A stretch of 34,989 nt of DNA from Treponema sp. (GCA_016288205.1 JAEEYO010000071.1:1-34989), one strand, 5' to 3'; counted from the stretch's first letter, positions 23,608-32,381 are shown. Numbers and translations: made by a program. The notes: generated by a model not told the origin, from the sequence alone.

Positions 23608-25266
23608 TTAGCGGTTTTTCTCAAGCATCCGGTTAATCATCTCCTCAAACTCCGTGCGGGTGATGGTGTTCAGGGGATCAAGGTAACGCTCTTCCTTTGG
23701 GGCTCCCTCGGCTCCGTGTCCTATCATGATGTTCCATGTTACGGCCCAGGTCATCGCTTCCCACGCATACTCGTCAATGTCGTAGTAATCAATGAAGGGG
23801 TCGGTGCGTCCGAAATCTATGGCACGATTATATCCCACAAGCTCGGCATAGCGCATCAACATGCAGGCGGCGTCCTCCCTCGATGTCCAGTCACCCACAC
23901 CGAACTCATAAAATGTGCAGTCGGCGCAGATACCGTTGTTCACAGCCCAGATGAGCGCGGATCCAGAATCTGCGTTTATGTCCGTAAATCTTTTTTCCTT
24001 TAATGTACCCGGTTTCGGACTTCCCGCAAGATCGTAAAGCCGTTCGACAACCTGCGTTTTAGTCATAAGATTTGATTTATTAGAAGTAACTTTAACCACA
24101 GGTTTTGGAGCCGATGTGCTTCCATCTGCTGTAAGCGGCACATTATCCCTGTCAAAGCACAGGAAAAAACTGTTCTCCGCGCCGGTCGAAGTGTCACCGC
24201 CAAAATTTATTGACCATGACCAGCTCCTGACATTGGCATGATACTTTTCCGTGCCCTCGTTATAAGCCCTGACCAGAGAATAACAATTGCTGATATCCAG
24301 AGCCGTAAACGGATTTGTGAACGCCTGCAAGAATTTCAGCTTGGGATTTTTCGACACGTTCAGATTTCGTATCTCATTTTTACCGCAGTCCAAATAAACA
24401 AGCTTGGGATTCTTGGTGACATCCAGAGAGCTTAAGTCATTGTAGCTGCAAATCAATTTCTGGAGCTCAGGATTTTTGGTAACATCAACTTCCGTGGCAC
24501 CATTGTTAGAGCAGTTGTAAGTCTGAAGACCGGGACAGTGACTGACATCGACGCTTCCCAATCCGGGGTTGTCCCATACATCAAGGCGCTTCAGCAGGGG
24601 ACAGGCCGTTACATCAAGATGCTTGAAATGATTTCTCTGTGCATCCAGATGCTGCAGCTTCGGATTTTTGCTTATGTCAAGTTCCGAAAGCTCACATGTC
24701 GCGCAGATCAAATGCTCAAGCTCAGGATTATGAGTCACGTCAAGCGAGCCAAGGGGATTTGTGCTGCACTCAAGATACGCAAGTTCAGGATTGTTCCTCA
24801 CGTTCAGGTTCGTCAGCTTGCAGTCAAAGCAGTAAACCCACAAGAGCTTTTCATTGGGAGTAAAATCCAGCGACGTAAAATCATTTCCCGAGCACCAGAC
24901 GCCTTGAAGCTCCTTGTTGTTGGCGAGATTCATTTCCTTGATATGATTGTCCGTGCAATAAAGTCCCCGCAGCTCCACAAGATATTCAATTCCCCTGAGG
25001 GACCGTATTCCGCAATTATCGCAGTGGACATTTCTTATATAAATTATCTCTTCCTCATCAAGGATTCCGTTCTGGTCGCGGTCATACATTGGATCAGACA
25101 ACACTTCCCTGAACCTGGCATCCGGGAAAGTCGCCGGGTCAAGTCTTGCGGGTCCGCTGACATTCACGTCATAAGAGGAATAACCTACCCCGTCATGCAC
25201 ACCGCTGCACGAGGCGAACATTAAATAGCCCAAAAGGCCAAAAAACACAAACAAAACTTTTTTCAT
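23608..25266 (-). CDS. Leucine-rich-repeat lipoprotein with C-terminal SLH domain
   Basis: 552 aa. ATG 25266 follows GGAG. Lipobox FASC, Cys20. Next is an EF-hand/dockerin-like loop (DRDQNGILDEEE, about 60-71). Then come about eleven 21-residue LRRs (about 95-330) with the motif L..L.C..N.L..LDVT.NP., of the kind found in spirochaete and Bacteroidetes surface adhesins such as LrrA/BspA. The C-terminal 150 residues are SLH-like (TKTQVVERLYDLAGSPKP, FTDINADSGSALIWAVNNGI, WTSREDAACMLMRYAE, ITRTEFEEMINRML). A surface ligand-binding or adhesion role is inferred. Its promoter has a 14-bp tandem repeat array immediately upstream. Confidence 0.93.
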   Translation of the reverse strand: MKKVLFVFFGLLGYLMFASCSGVHDGVGYSSYDVNVSGPARLDPATFPDARFREVLSDPMYDRDQNGILDEEEIIYIRNVHCDNCGIRSLRGIEYLVELRGLYCTDNHIKEMNLANNKELQGVWCSGNDFTSLDFTPNEKLLWVYCFDCKLTNLNVRNNPELAYLECSTNPLGSLDVTHNPELEHLICATCELSELDISKNPKLQHLDAQRNHFKHLDVTACPLLKRLDVWDNPGLGSVDVSHCPGLQTYNCSNNGATEVDVTKNPELQKLICSYNDLSSLDVTKNPKLVYLDCGKNEIRNLNVSKNPKLKFLQAFTNPFTALDISNCYSLVRAYNEGTEKYHANVRSWSWSINFGGDTSTGAENSFFLCFDRDNVPLTADGSTSAPKPVVKVTSNKSNLMTKTQVVERLYDLAGSPKPGTLKEKRFTDINADSGSALIWAVNNGICADCTFYEFGVGDWTSREDAACMLMRYAELVGYNRAIDFGRTDPFIDYYDIDEYAWEAMTWAVTWNIMIGHGAEGAPKEERYLDPLNTITRTEFEEMINRMLEKNR

Positions 25267-25313
25267 AAAACTTTTTCTCCATTTAAAAATCATTTAAATA
25301 GCATTTAAATAGA

Positions 25314-25342
25314 ATTGTAACGCTTTACAAAAAAAGTTGCAA
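25314..25342 (-). promoter_or_regulatory. Promoter of the LRR lipoprotein gene
   Basis: On the minus strand TTGCAA (25342-25337), 17 bases, TACAAT (25319-25314). The leader (about 40 bases) contains a doubled CATTTAAAT word (around 25291-25310). Confidence 0.65.
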
Positions 25343-25349
25343 GGGTGAT

Positions 25350-25430
25350 TCTCACAAAGTGTGTTTCACAAGATGTGTCTCACAAAGTGTGTTTCACAAG
25401 ATGTGTCTCACAAGGTGTGTCTCACTTTGG
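25350..25430. repeat. 14-bp tandem repeat, five units in alternating forms
   Basis: Units at 25350, 25364, 25378, 25392 and 25406 alternate TCTCACAAAGTGTG and TTTCACAAGATGTG (a 28-bp higher-order unit), with a decayed sixth unit starting 25420. The array sits 8 bases upstream of the -35 box of the LRR lipoprotein gene and ends before the U32 gene stop at 25449. Confidence 0.88.
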
Positions 25431-25448
25431 ATTTTCTCACAAAATACT

Positions 25449-26942
25449 TTACCGGCCGCCCCTAGTCTTCAATTCTTCCTCATCCACCTTGCCGCGAATT
25501 AATGAGTTGGAGTCCAGCGGAACCGAAGTGTAGATTACGCAGGGATGTCCGTCGCAGCACCAGCGGTAGATTTCGCCAGTGTCGGGATTCACGAGGATAT
25601 AGGAATCTTTCGGCATGACTTCATGCGCAATGTCTGGAGTCACATATTCAAGCTCCGATTTTTCATCAATCATGTTCAGGGCCTTGAGACGGAACATTCG
25701 CCAACCACTGATTTTTTTTACCGAAGGAAGATAGCTGTCGGGATTGTTTTTCGCGCGCTCGTCCCACGCTTTTTGTGCGGCAGGAACAAGGGAATCATAC
25801 TCAGCCTTTCGTCTCTCCTCAAGCAAACGGCCTTTCTCCAGGATTTTTTTCTCGTCGCTTTCCGAAACCTCACCGCAGATTTCCGCACACAACTTGTACG
25901 CGCTTCCGCTTTCACCGGAGACAGTCACATCCGCGTCATTGCGTCCGTAATAGAATCCCGTGGCATAGGGTCTGTGGCTCGCGTTATAAAGTTCCTCCAC
26001 AAAGGGATCCGCCTCATCGCCGCTGATTTTTCCGTCCAATGCGTCAAGTGCCTTTCGGTAAGCCCTGGTAACGAGCGCGACATAATAAACGCTCTTCATG
26101 CGCCCCTCAATCTTCAAGGAGTCCACACCGGCTTTTTTCAAATCATCCAGATGATCCACCATGCACAGATCCTTGGATGAAAGCACGGCGGTAAAATTGT
26201 CTCCCTCGTAAATGGGGAAAAACTCATCGGGGCGTTTTTTCTCACGCAGGGACATGAATCCGCTTTGAGCAAGGGCCCTCACGTTCTCAGGATAATCCTT
26301 CACGGAATCCATCTCGCCAATCAGCTTTCCGTCGGCCATCACGTCAAAATCCCAGCGACATGTGTGGGAGCAGAATCCCTCCTGCGCGGACCGTCCGTTT
26401 AAATATGCGCTCATCAGACAGCGACCGGCATAGGCAATGCACATGGCACCGTGGACAAAGCACTCAATTTCCATGTCGGGCACTGCATCCTTGATTTCCG
26501 CAATCTCCTTCAGGGACGCTTCCCTTCCCATGACCACACGAGAAAATCCGAGCGACTTGTACATTTTCACGGCCTCTCGGTTCATGCAGCTTGCCTGGGT
26601 TGAAAGATGGAGCGCGGCATCTGGAAAGTGTTTCTGCAAGATTGGAACAATTCCCAGATCCTGCACGATGAACGCATCAATTGGATAGGACTTGAAATAT
26701 CCGATCTCTGAAATCAGACGGTCAATCTCTTCATTGTGGAAACTGATGTTGAGTGCGCAATGCAATCTTCTTCCGGGATATTTTTCTTTCAGCTCGACGA
26801 CACGCTTGTACTCATCCTCGTAAAAATTGTCAGCCTTTACACGCAGCGAAAAATTCTTGAGTCCGATGTATGCGGCATCAGCTCCATAGGCATAGGCATA
26901 TTCGAGTTTTTCCACATTGCCGGCGGGCGAAAGAAGTTCCAT
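25449..26942 (-). CDS. U32-family peptidase-like protein (TrhP/RlhA-type RNA hydroxylation family)
   Basis: 497 aa. The U32 signature ECFVHGAMCIAYAGRCLMS is at 160-178, with Cys161, 168, 175 and further CSHTCRW (Cys191, 195). The N-terminus MELLSPAGNVEKLEYAYAYGADAAYIG is the usual start. The family was named for a collagenase, but characterised members TrhP/RlhA (YegQ, YdcP) make 5-hydroxy modifications in tRNA or 23S rRNA; which type this is cannot be decided. ATG 26942 is 2 bases from the stop of the upstream pseudo-esterase gene, so they form one operon. No clear terminator follows. Confidence 0.93.
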   Translation of the reverse strand: MELLSPAGNVEKLEYAYAYGADAAYIGLKNFSLRVKADNFYEDEYKRVVELKEKYPGRRLHCALNISFHNEEIDRLISEIGYFKSYPIDAFIVQDLGIVPILQKHFPDAALHLSTQASCMNREAVKMYKSLGFSRVVMGREASLKEIAEIKDAVPDMEIECFVHGAMCIAYAGRCLMSAYLNGRSAQEGFCSHTCRWDFDVMADGKLIGEMDSVKDYPENVRALAQSGFMSLREKKRPDEFFPIYEGDNFTAVLSSKDLCMVDHLDDLKKAGVDSLKIEGRMKSVYYVALVTRAYRKALDALDGKISGDEADPFVEELYNASHRPYATGFYYGRNDADVTVSGESGSAYKLCAEICGEVSESDEKKILEKGRLLEERRKAEYDSLVPAAQKAWDERAKNNPDSYLPSVKKISGWRMFRLKALNMIDEKSELEYVTPDIAHEVMPKDSYILVNPDTGEIYRWCCDGHPCVIYTSVPLDSNSLIRGKVDEEELKTRGGR

Positions 26943-26944
26943 GC

Positions 26945-27955
26945 TCAGTCCTCGCTTCCGATGTGATTCTTGCGGATGATTTTTTCACGCTCCATTCTGT
27001 CAAGCACCGACTCCGGTTTTCTGGATGAAAGGAAGCGTCCAACTTTTTCCACCGCGAGATGGGAATCAGGAAGGAACTCATCGGCAAACTGGAACATATA
27101 CATCATGTTCGGCCAGATGTCCAGCTCACATTCCACGTTCACTTCCGTAAGCTTTGATTTCAATTCCTTCGCCTGCTGAACGAGAATCTCCTTTTCTCCC
27201 ATCTGGATGTAGACCGGGGGGAAATCCTCAAAATCCTCAGGAGGAGCTTTCAAAGGTGAGACCAGCGGATTGGATATGTTCGCGGCGTAGGTGTATTTGT
27301 CCACGGCGGCATGAAGGGCTTCCCCGCTCAAAACTTCATCGCTCACACGTCGCTTTGCAATCAGGGGATTGTCGGAGCTGAGATCGAGCCAGGGAGAGAA
27401 AAAGACGAGATGCTGAATGTTGCACCTGTATTTTTTGTTGATTTTGAAAATGAGGGCACAGGCAAGGCTTGCACCGCTTGTATCCGCAGCGATTATGATT
27501 CTGCCCTTCGTGTCATCGTCATCACGTGAGCCCTCGGAAATCTCCCTTCCGCGCAAAATGTTTTCCGCCTCATAGACAGACCTGAACACAGCGACCAAAT
27601 CCTCAATAGAGGCAGGAAACGGATACGTAGGTGGAAGACGGAACTCAGGTACAATAATCCGGCATGAGGACGCATGGGCAAGCTGGGCGCAGAATCCACG
27701 GCTGGCTTTTCTAGAACCGCCGACAAAGGAACCTCCGTGGATGTAAATCATAACCCTGCATGACGAGCAGACCATCGGTGAAATTACGTCGCAGGGCACG
27801 CCGCCGAATTCCTTTTCCGTGCACTCCACCCTGTTTGGAAGAAAAACGGTTGAATAAGTGTCCTCAAGATTTTTTCTGTAATCCTCAACTTCGGTCTTTG
27901 AATTAAAAATCAGGGCCTTCAGTTTTTTCAAGGCCGCCTTACGGTCAATCTTCAT
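26945..27955 (-). CDS. HSL-family alpha/beta hydrolase with degraded catalytic residues
   Basis: 336 aa. ATG 27955 follows GGGGAT and suits a -10 box at 27987-27982; TTG 27982 would lie upstream of the transcript start. The HSL oxyanion motif is kept as HGGSFVGG (about residues 73-80), and blocks typical of the family follow (VPEFRLPPTYPFPASIED, VFFSPWLDLS, PPVYIQMGEKEILV). However, the nucleophile elbow GDSAGG aligns with ADTSGA, putting Thr159 in place of Ser, and the catalytic His of the usual 'M-x-H-VFQ' block is Tyr (NMMYMFQ). It is probably not an active esterase by the standard triad. It is co-transcribed with the U32 gene. Confidence 0.88.
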   Translation of the reverse strand: MKIDRKAALKKLKALIFNSKTEVEDYRKNLEDTYSTVFLPNRVECTEKEFGGVPCDVISPMVCSSCRVMIYIHGGSFVGGSRKASRGFCAQLAHASSCRIIVPEFRLPPTYPFPASIEDLVAVFRSVYEAENILRGREISEGSRDDDDTKGRIIIAADTSGASLACALIFKINKKYRCNIQHLVFFSPWLDLSSDNPLIAKRRVSDEVLSGEALHAAVDKYTYAANISNPLVSPLKAPPEDFEDFPPVYIQMGEKEILVQQAKELKSKLTEVNVECELDIWPNMMYMFQFADEFLPDSHLAVEKVGRFLSSRKPESVLDRMEREKIIRKNHIGSED

Positions 27956-27981
27956 TTGTAAATCCCCAATCAAAACAGACA

Positions 27982-27987
27982 ATTATA
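27982..27987 (-). promoter_or_regulatory. -10 box of the pseudo-esterase/U32 operon
   Basis: A perfect TATAAT on the minus strand 26 bases before ATG 27955; no convincing -35 lies at 17 bases. Confidence 0.4.
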
Positions 27988-28038
27988 TAGGTAAGAAGTA
28001 TAGCACATTTTTCTTTTTTATGCTATAGTAGATGAGCC

Positions 28039-28147
28039 AGTTTCAAAAGTCTGTTACTTTCGAAACTGTCTCTTAAAAAGCTCATTGCATTGCGCTTTTT
28101 AGGCCAAGTAAAGTAGAAGTTTCAAAACTCGTCTGACTTTTGAAACT
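28039..28147. repeat. 109-bp MITE-like element with 13-bp perfect TIRs
   Basis: AGTTTCAAAAGTC (28039-28051) and GACTTTTGAAACT (28135-28147) are perfect inverted repeats. Each end is also one arm of its own hairpin (28040-28066; 28117-28149, the latter a 12-bp perfect stem GAAGTTTCAAAA/TTTTGAAACTTC). A third hairpin, AAAAAGC/GCTTTTT, lies in the middle. It fills the space between the divergent pseudo-esterase and metA genes and would lie in or before the metA leader. No flanking target duplication is obvious. Confidence 0.6.
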
Positions 28148-28185
28148 TCCCCAATTGAATATCATCTTGTAAGGGAAAAGCTTGT

Positions 28186-29115
28186 ATGCCGATAAAAATT
28201 GACGCGAATCTTCCGGCAAGACAGGAGCTGGAGAACGAAAACATATTCGTAATGACTCAGGACAGGGCGTTGTCTCAGGAAATCAGGCCTTTGGAGATTG
28301 CCATAATCAACCTGATGCCCACAAAGGAAGCGACCGAGCTCCAGCTTTTGCGTCTCCTCGGAAACACACCGCTCCAGATCAACATACACCTTTTCCAGAT
28401 TGAGGGACACATCTCAAAGCACACGAACAGCAATCACCTTGAGCGATTCTACATTTCATCCGACGAAATCTTCAAAAGAAAGTTTGACGGAATGATTATA
28501 ACAGGAGCGCCGGTGGAGCAGCTGAAATTTGAGCAGGTTGATTACTGGGACGAGCTCTGCAAGATTATGGACTATGCGAAAAAGAACGTCTATTCAACGC
28601 TCTACATTTGCTGGGGTGCGATGGCGGGACTCTACCATCTTTACGGCATTGACAAATATCTCATGGGAAAAAAACTCTCAGGGATTTACAAGAGCAAAAA
28701 ACTTGAGCCGACAGAGCCGCTTCTTCGCGGATTCGATGACGTTTTTCCGGTTCCGACTTCCCGCTACACAAAAATCAAGTCGGAGGACATAAGGGCAAAT
28801 CCATCGCTCAGGCTTCTTGCTGAAAACGAGGAGACGGGAATGACCATCGCAAAGTCGGTGGACAACCGTTGCATTTTTATGACGGGACACCTTGAGTACG
28901 ACCCGGACACGCTTGCAAAAGAATATCTCCGCGACGTGGAAAAAGGATTGGACATCACCATCCCGAAGAATTATTTTCCGCACGACAACCCGAATCTTGT
29001 CGCCCCCTCAACATGGAGAAGCACCGCCCATCTTTTCTACTCCAACTGGCTCAACTACTACGTCTACCAGATGACCCCATTCAACATCAACGAGATTCCA
29101 AACTGCGGCTGGTGA
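28186..29115 (+). CDS. metA: Homoserine O-acetyltransferase (MetA family)
   Basis: 309 aa, ATG 28186 with AGGGAA. The catalytic Cys142 (YICWGAMAG), and the His-x-Glu pair in MTGHLEYD complete the family triad. Residue 111 (GAPVE) is Glu; in MetA enzymes Glu111 is reported to favour acetyl-CoA while Gly favours succinyl-CoA, so annotation as succinyltransferase by homology would be doubtful here. It activates homoserine in the first committed step of methionine synthesis. Its stop lies 13 bases from the convergent rlmM-like gene, with overlapping GTGAGA/TCTCAC and GGTGAAA/TTTCACC hairpins at 29112-29142. Confidence 0.95.
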   Translation: MPIKIDANLPARQELENENIFVMTQDRALSQEIRPLEIAIINLMPTKEATELQLLRLLGNTPLQINIHLFQIEGHISKHTNSNHLERFYISSDEIFKRKFDGMIITGAPVEQLKFEQVDYWDELCKIMDYAKKNVYSTLYICWGAMAGLYHLYGIDKYLMGKKLSGIYKSKKLEPTEPLLRGFDDVFPVPTSRYTKIKSEDIRANPSLRLLAENEETGMTIAKSVDNRCIFMTGHLEYDPDTLAKEYLRDVEKGLDITIPKNYFPHDNPNLVAPSTWRSTAHLFYSNWLNYYVYQMTPFNINEIPNCGW

Positions 29116-29142
29116 AAAGTGAGAACTTTCACCTCTCACCTT
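29112..29142. terminator. Overlapping hairpins between convergent metA and rlmM-like genes
   Basis: GGTGAAA (from 29112) can pair with TTTCACC, and GTGAGA with TCTCAC, as mutually exclusive stems spanning the two stop codons. No strong T run follows, so termination is likely weak. Confidence 0.3.
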
Positions 29143-30160
29143 TCCAAAGGAAACTCAGTTCGTGCTTGTTGTAGTTCAGATGCACCACGCGGCTTCCGGG
29201 GATGGAGGCAAACTCGGCGATCAGGTCCCAGCGGATTTCTCCCTGCATTTTGATTGTGCAGATCATGTTGTCGCAAAGTCTTGAGTCAATCCATTTCTGA
29301 ACCCAGCCCAAAAGTCTTTCCGGGTAGCAGATTACGTCGCTGAAAACCCAGTCAAAATGACCAAGCTCCTCTGGCGGCAAGGTGAACGCATCGTGTGCCA
29401 TGAATGTGACGAGGGGATTTTTCATCAATGATGGAGCAAGCTCTGCTCTGTCCACGGCAAAGACTTCCGAATCAAGCTCCGTAAGCACCCACGTCCAACC
29501 ACCGGGACACGCCCCCGCATCAAAGCAACGGGTGTTCTTACCCGGCAACTCGCTTCCGAAAAAATGCGTGTGCAATGCAAGGGCTTCCTGAACTTTAAGA
29601 TATGCCCTGCTCGGCGGATTCTCATGGTCCTCATTCCAGACAAGAGCTCCGGCAGGCAGACAGGAATTTGTTTTCGCGGATGCCACCATCGTATGCTCGT
29701 CCAAAAGACAATACACGCCGATCGGGGAACGCGGAATTGAGATGGGGAAATCTCGGCTTTTTAAATTCACGTGCGGAAGCTTTTCCTGAAGCAGAGTCGT
29801 CCGGCGGAAATGATTTGACGAGCAAGGAGCCCATGACCTCTGCATATCTCTGAGTGCCTTCGCGCCATCCCCTATGGAATCAAAGCGGATTCTCACAGGC
29901 TCCACCATCGCGCACCTGCACCAGTACGGAATGAGGGAAGAGTCATAGCGGAAGATTTTCTCAGTGCCGTCATCGTTTTTCTCCGAAACGGATTTCAAAT
30001 CATCGAGCGCAAGGGACGGAACATAAAAAAAATCACCCCATTTCTCACAAGCGTCTATCTTGAGTCCGAACCTTCTCTCACACTCGGAAATCAGAAGAGA
30101 ATCCATTTCAGCAAAAGGAAGAAAAGCCACGCCCTCAAGTTTTTCCACGGAATAAGCCAT
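29129..30160 (-). CDS. RlmM-like rRNA 2'-O-ribose methyltransferase
   Basis: 343 aa from ATG 30160, which has GAGGA upstream. The Rossmann SAM-binding motif CFDAGACPGGWTWVL, the acid of motif IV FSDVICYP, a Lys in CTIKMQGE and a late Glu in KHELSFLW match the K-D-K-E logic of FtsJ/RlmM methylases. The N-terminal part is divergent, with a THUMP-like region likely. RlmM methylates C2498 of 23S rRNA in E. coli; same-site activity here is inference. It begins 4 bases after the stop of the uvrD-like gene, as the last gene of its operon. Confidence 0.8.
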   Translation of the reverse strand: MAYSVEKLEGVAFLPFAEMDSLLISECERRFGLKIDACEKWGDFFYVPSLALDDLKSVSEKNDDGTEKIFRYDSSLIPYWCRCAMVEPVRIRFDSIGDGAKALRDMQRSWAPCSSNHFRRTTLLQEKLPHVNLKSRDFPISIPRSPIGVYCLLDEHTMVASAKTNSCLPAGALVWNEDHENPPSRAYLKVQEALALHTHFFGSELPGKNTRCFDAGACPGGWTWVLTELDSEVFAVDRAELAPSLMKNPLVTFMAHDAFTLPPEELGHFDWVFSDVICYPERLLGWVQKWIDSRLCDNMICTIKMQGEIRWDLIAEFASIPGSRVVHLNYNKHELSFLWKGER

Positions 30161-30164
30161 ATAA

Positions 30165-32381
30165 TTAATCCTCAATCAAAATCAATGCCTTCTGATATTT
30201 CGGAAGGAATTTTTTCACGCTGCCGTTTTCGAACACGACAGAAATCACATACTCACCTTCGCTCATGCGCCCGGAAGAAATAATTCCCGGTCCGTAATCA
30301 TCATGGAAGACGGAGGCACCCACGCGCCATTTTTTCGCAATTGGGTCAACGGCATTTTCTCCGTCAAAATCTCCCTGCATGGATGAAGGCATGTCACCGA
30401 CCACACGCATCTCATCCTTTCCGATCTCAGAAAGAAATGGTGAGGGAGTCATGTATTTTGTCTGACCGTACATTCTTCGCGAGGCACAGGAAGTAAAATA
30501 AAGCTGCTCCCTCGCACGGGTGATTCCCACGTAAAAAAGACGTCGCTCCTCCTCAAGTTCCTCACCGCTTTTGTTCTCACGAGGAAAAACCCCGTACTCA
30601 AGCCCGGTAATAATCACACGCGGAAACTCAAGTCCCTTGGTGTTGTGAAGAGTAATCAAAGTAACACGGTCAGTACCGTCGGAAGACTCATCCTCAAGTG
30701 CGCGGTCCAGCTCAATGTGGTCAAGGAATTCAAGAAGCCCCTCCATCGTGCAGGGATAAAGGGCCGCCGAGTTCGCAAGTTCCTCAAGGTTCAAGACTTT
30801 TTGTGTTCCGGCAATCTCATCCTGGCTCCTGTGAAATTCCTCAAGCCCGGATTTTTTTGAAAGAGCGTCCACAAAATCAGAGAGCTTACCGGCGGATTTT
30901 TTATCCTCATCATCGGCGGGGGCAATTTTGGAAAGCATGGAAAGAAGTTCCTCCGCGACCGAAAGAAATTCCTCAAGACCACTGGCGGCCTTTTTTGAAA
31001 TCTTCACGCTCCTCGCATTCTCAAGGATTGATTTCGCCGCACACGCCTCGACAATTTTTTCCTGAGTCACTGCACCAATTCCACGCACAGGTTTGTTCAC
31101 GATTCGTCTGAAAGCAATCTCATTCTTCGGATTTGCGAGAAATGAAATCCATGCAAGCGCGTCCTTGATTTCCTCACGCTCGTAAAATTTCAGAGTGCCC
31201 ACAACCTGATACGGAATCTTACGCCGCAAAAAAGCTGACTCAAATCCGAGGGACTGAGCGTTGGTTCTGTAAAGGATTGCCCAGTCGGAAAAAGGAACTC
31301 CCTTCTCGTGTGCGTTCAAAATCAGGTCGGAGCAAAAATCAGTCTCGTCATCCTGATTCGGAAGATATGCGAGAACCGGAATCTTTCCCTTTTTTTTCTG
31401 AGCCTCAAGAGTTTTTCCAAGACGCTTCTCATTGTTTGAGATAACGCTGTTGGCACAAGCAAGAATCTCCGGGGTGGAACGGTAATTTCGCACGAGCCTT
31501 ATGAGCCGGGGCTTTGAAAAATCCTTCTCGAAATCAAGGATATTCTGCACCTCCGCGCCACGGAATTTATAAATGCTCTGGTCATCGTCACCCACCACGC
31601 AAATGTACACGCCCGCGTTCTCATCAATTCCGGCAAGCTCCCTCAAAAGAAGAAACTGCACGCGGTTTGAGTCCTGATACTCATCCACCAGAACATAGCG
31701 GTAACGCAAATGGATTCTGTGTCTGATATCCGCGTTGTTCATCAGCACAAGATAGGGAATCAGAATCAGGTCGCCGAAATCAACATTGCCTGTCTGACGG
31801 AGACGCTTTTCGTAAAGTGTGTACTGCTCGCGGAATTCCTCGCCCGCATCAATTTCGGAAAAACTCTCGCTCTCAGGGGTGAGTCCGTAATCCTTCGCAA
31901 GGGAGATTTTGTGTGCCACGAGAGCAGCCTCTTTTTTTGCGATTGAGGGAATGGCTTTTGAAACTAGGGTCGCCATGTCATCGTCATCGTAGACCGTGAA
32001 GTTTTTGTCCACACCGTAGCCGCCGTTTTCCTTTCCATAAATTGATTTAAAATATGCGGATGCCTCGCTGTGGTACTTCCTCAAAAAATACGCGCCCCAT
32101 GAGTGGAATGTCCGTATCTGCGCATACTCGGCCTTGGGCTCAAGACGCACCGCCCTCTCACGCATTTCGTCCGCGGCTTTTTTCGTGAACGTGACGGCAA
32201 GAATTGAATAGGGATCAACGTGCTTCTGTGAAATGAGATAGGCAATCTTCGTGGTGATTACGCGGGTCTTACCGGAACCGGCCCCTGCAAGAATCAGAAG
32301 ATCCTCCGAGCCGTCCCCTGAATGTATGACGGATTCTTTTTGCTCTGGATTCAAAAGCGAAAGATACTCATTTGCTTCCAA
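30165..32381 (-). CDS. UvrD/PcrA/Rep-type DNA helicase
   Basis: 738 aa. Walker A is GAGSGKT near residues 33-39, motif Ia VTFTKKAADEMRER, motif II VLVDEYQDSNRVQF, motif III VGDDDQSIYKFRGA, motif IV VRNYRSTPEIL and motif VI VGITRAREQLY. The C-terminal part ends in a Tudor-like region (VGASVFHDDYGPGIISSG), as in PcrA. It is a 3'-5' SF1A helicase for repair and replication restart. No ATG exists at the 5' end. TTG 32381 has GGAG six bases before it, whereas TTG 32396 has none, so 32381 was chosen. It overlaps the rimO stop by 14 bases. Confidence 0.95.
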   Translation of the reverse strand: MEANEYLSLLNPEQKESVIHSGDGSEDLLILAGAGSGKTRVITTKIAYLISQKHVDPYSILAVTFTKKAADEMRERAVRLEPKAEYAQIRTFHSWGAYFLRKYHSEASAYFKSIYGKENGGYGVDKNFTVYDDDDMATLVSKAIPSIAKKEAALVAHKISLAKDYGLTPESESFSEIDAGEEFREQYTLYEKRLRQTGNVDFGDLILIPYLVLMNNADIRHRIHLRYRYVLVDEYQDSNRVQFLLLRELAGIDENAGVYICVVGDDDQSIYKFRGAEVQNILDFEKDFSKPRLIRLVRNYRSTPEILACANSVISNNEKRLGKTLEAQKKKGKIPVLAYLPNQDDETDFCSDLILNAHEKGVPFSDWAILYRTNAQSLGFESAFLRRKIPYQVVGTLKFYEREEIKDALAWISFLANPKNEIAFRRIVNKPVRGIGAVTQEKIVEACAAKSILENARSVKISKKAASGLEEFLSVAEELLSMLSKIAPADDEDKKSAGKLSDFVDALSKKSGLEEFHRSQDEIAGTQKVLNLEELANSAALYPCTMEGLLEFLDHIELDRALEDESSDGTDRVTLITLHNTKGLEFPRVIITGLEYGVFPRENKSGEELEEERRLFYVGITRAREQLYFTSCASRRMYGQTKYMTPSPFLSEIGKDEMRVVGDMPSSMQGDFDGENAVDPIAKKWRVGASVFHDDYGPGIISSGRMSEGEYVISVVFENGSVKKFLPKYQKALILIED

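Noticed and set aside
24538..25224. 228-aa plus-strand ORF opposite the LRR gene
   Set aside because: Its repeats are the antisense of the LRR repeats.
25350..25430. Tandem array as a CRISPR
   Set aside because: Units are 14 bp, directly adjacent, with no spacers and no cas genes.
25345..25533. 62-aa ORF across the 14-bp repeats
   Set aside because: Its CVSQ/VSHK residues only reflect the tandem DNA repeat; no ribosome binding site.
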